A stretch of 5,739 nt of DNA from Anaerolinea sp. GTDB lineage: Bacteria; Chloroflexota; Anaerolineae; JAAEKA01. Below the pieces are notes generated by a model that had not been told where the DNA came from, ran no database searches, and saw nothing but the letters and a program-made list of their open reading frames with translations. The translations under genes and the position numbers were made by a program. The stretch lies in contig JACSRL010000073.1 in the NCBI GenBank assembly GCA_014879765.1, positions 1 to 5,739 on the forward strand, read 5' to 3'. Below, piece after piece: positions 5,632 through 5,739 of the stretch. The stretch's first letter is position 1. Every line of letters begins with the position of its first letter.

Positions 5632-5739
5632 GGGATCCCTTCTCCAGCCGCTGAGGCGGCTTCGTACTTTCAGACGGTGAATTCCATTCACCGTCCAAAC
5701 GCTGGGATCCCTTCTCCAGCCGCTGAGGCGGCTTCGTAC
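5628..5739. repeat. 40-base direct repeat, two identical copies 72 bases apart
   Basis: Copies at 5628-5667 and 5700-5739 are identical over all 40 bases; the second ends at the window edge and may continue. Each has the palindrome GGGATCCC near its start and a 6-bp hairpin (AGCCGC, loop TGAG, GCGGCT) at 5646-5661 and 5718-5733. With the 32-base segment between them they suggest a 72-base repeating unit. No protein-coding role is supported: an - strand frame through this region (5495-5698) simply translates the repeats. Confidence 0.85.
5673..5695. repeat. Perfect 10-bp hairpin with TCC loop between the 40-base repeats
   Basis: Arms GACGGTGAAT (5673-5682) and ATTCACCGTC (5686-5695) pair perfectly around the loop TCC. 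Stem length, loop length and the AT pairs next to the loop are the same as in the 37-base units, but the outer stem sequence differs. It therefore looks like another member of the same hairpin family. Confidence 0.75.

Noticed and set aside
5495..5698. 67-residue - strand frame in the repeat region
   Set aside because: The protein only reflects translation of the tandem hairpin units, and no ribosome binding site or family match supports it.

Overview
The window is GC-rich, densely coded bacterial DNA. I read it as most likely Chloroflexota (Anaerolineae-like). The basis is soft: the HNH-type protein family, the heptamer repeats between genes and the short hairpin repeats all fit that group, but there is no marker gene to prove it. 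It holds six protein genes: two on the + strand at the left and a four-gene - strand block that fills most of the rest.

Left part (1-1308, + strand). The first gene is the 3' part of a membrane-anchored amidase_3-type N-acetylmuramoyl-L-alanine amidase; its frame is open to the window edge. A 108-base gap follows, more AT-rich than its surroundings, with a perfect extended -10 box (TGCTATAAT). Next is a 146-residue protein that looks like an HNH endonuclease-family protein that has lost its middle. Its N-terminal domain runs straight into the second half of the HNH motif, with no first histidine and no zinc-binding cysteine pairs. The reading frame, start and ribosome binding site are nevertheless intact.

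Right part (1327-5488, - strand, transcribed right to left). In order of transcription the genes are a class I SAM methyltransferase, a WzxC-like polysaccharide flippase, a Wzz-like chain-length/copolymerase protein and a second SAM methyltransferase. The first and second genes, and the third and fourth, overlap by the four bases ATGA. The only gap (78 bases, between flippase and Wzz-like gene) holds an imperfect inverted repeat. This looks like part of an exopolysaccharide or O-antigen-like locus: the flippase moves lipid-linked repeat units across the membrane, the Wzz-like protein sets polymer length or aids export, and the methyltransferases probably modify sugars or polymer ends. No glycosyltransferase, polymerase or tyrosine kinase is present in the window, so the locus probably continues upstream (to the right).

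Right edge (5489-5739). No convincing gene. This is a mosaic of short hairpin repeats: three tandem 37-base units, each with a perfect 10-bp stem and 3-base loop, then two identical 40-base copies 72 bases apart with another perfect 10-bp/3-base hairpin between them. The array begins 20 bases upstream of the operon's first start codon, so it forms the leader or upstream region of the polysaccharide block. It and the shortened HNH gene are the most unusual parts of the window.
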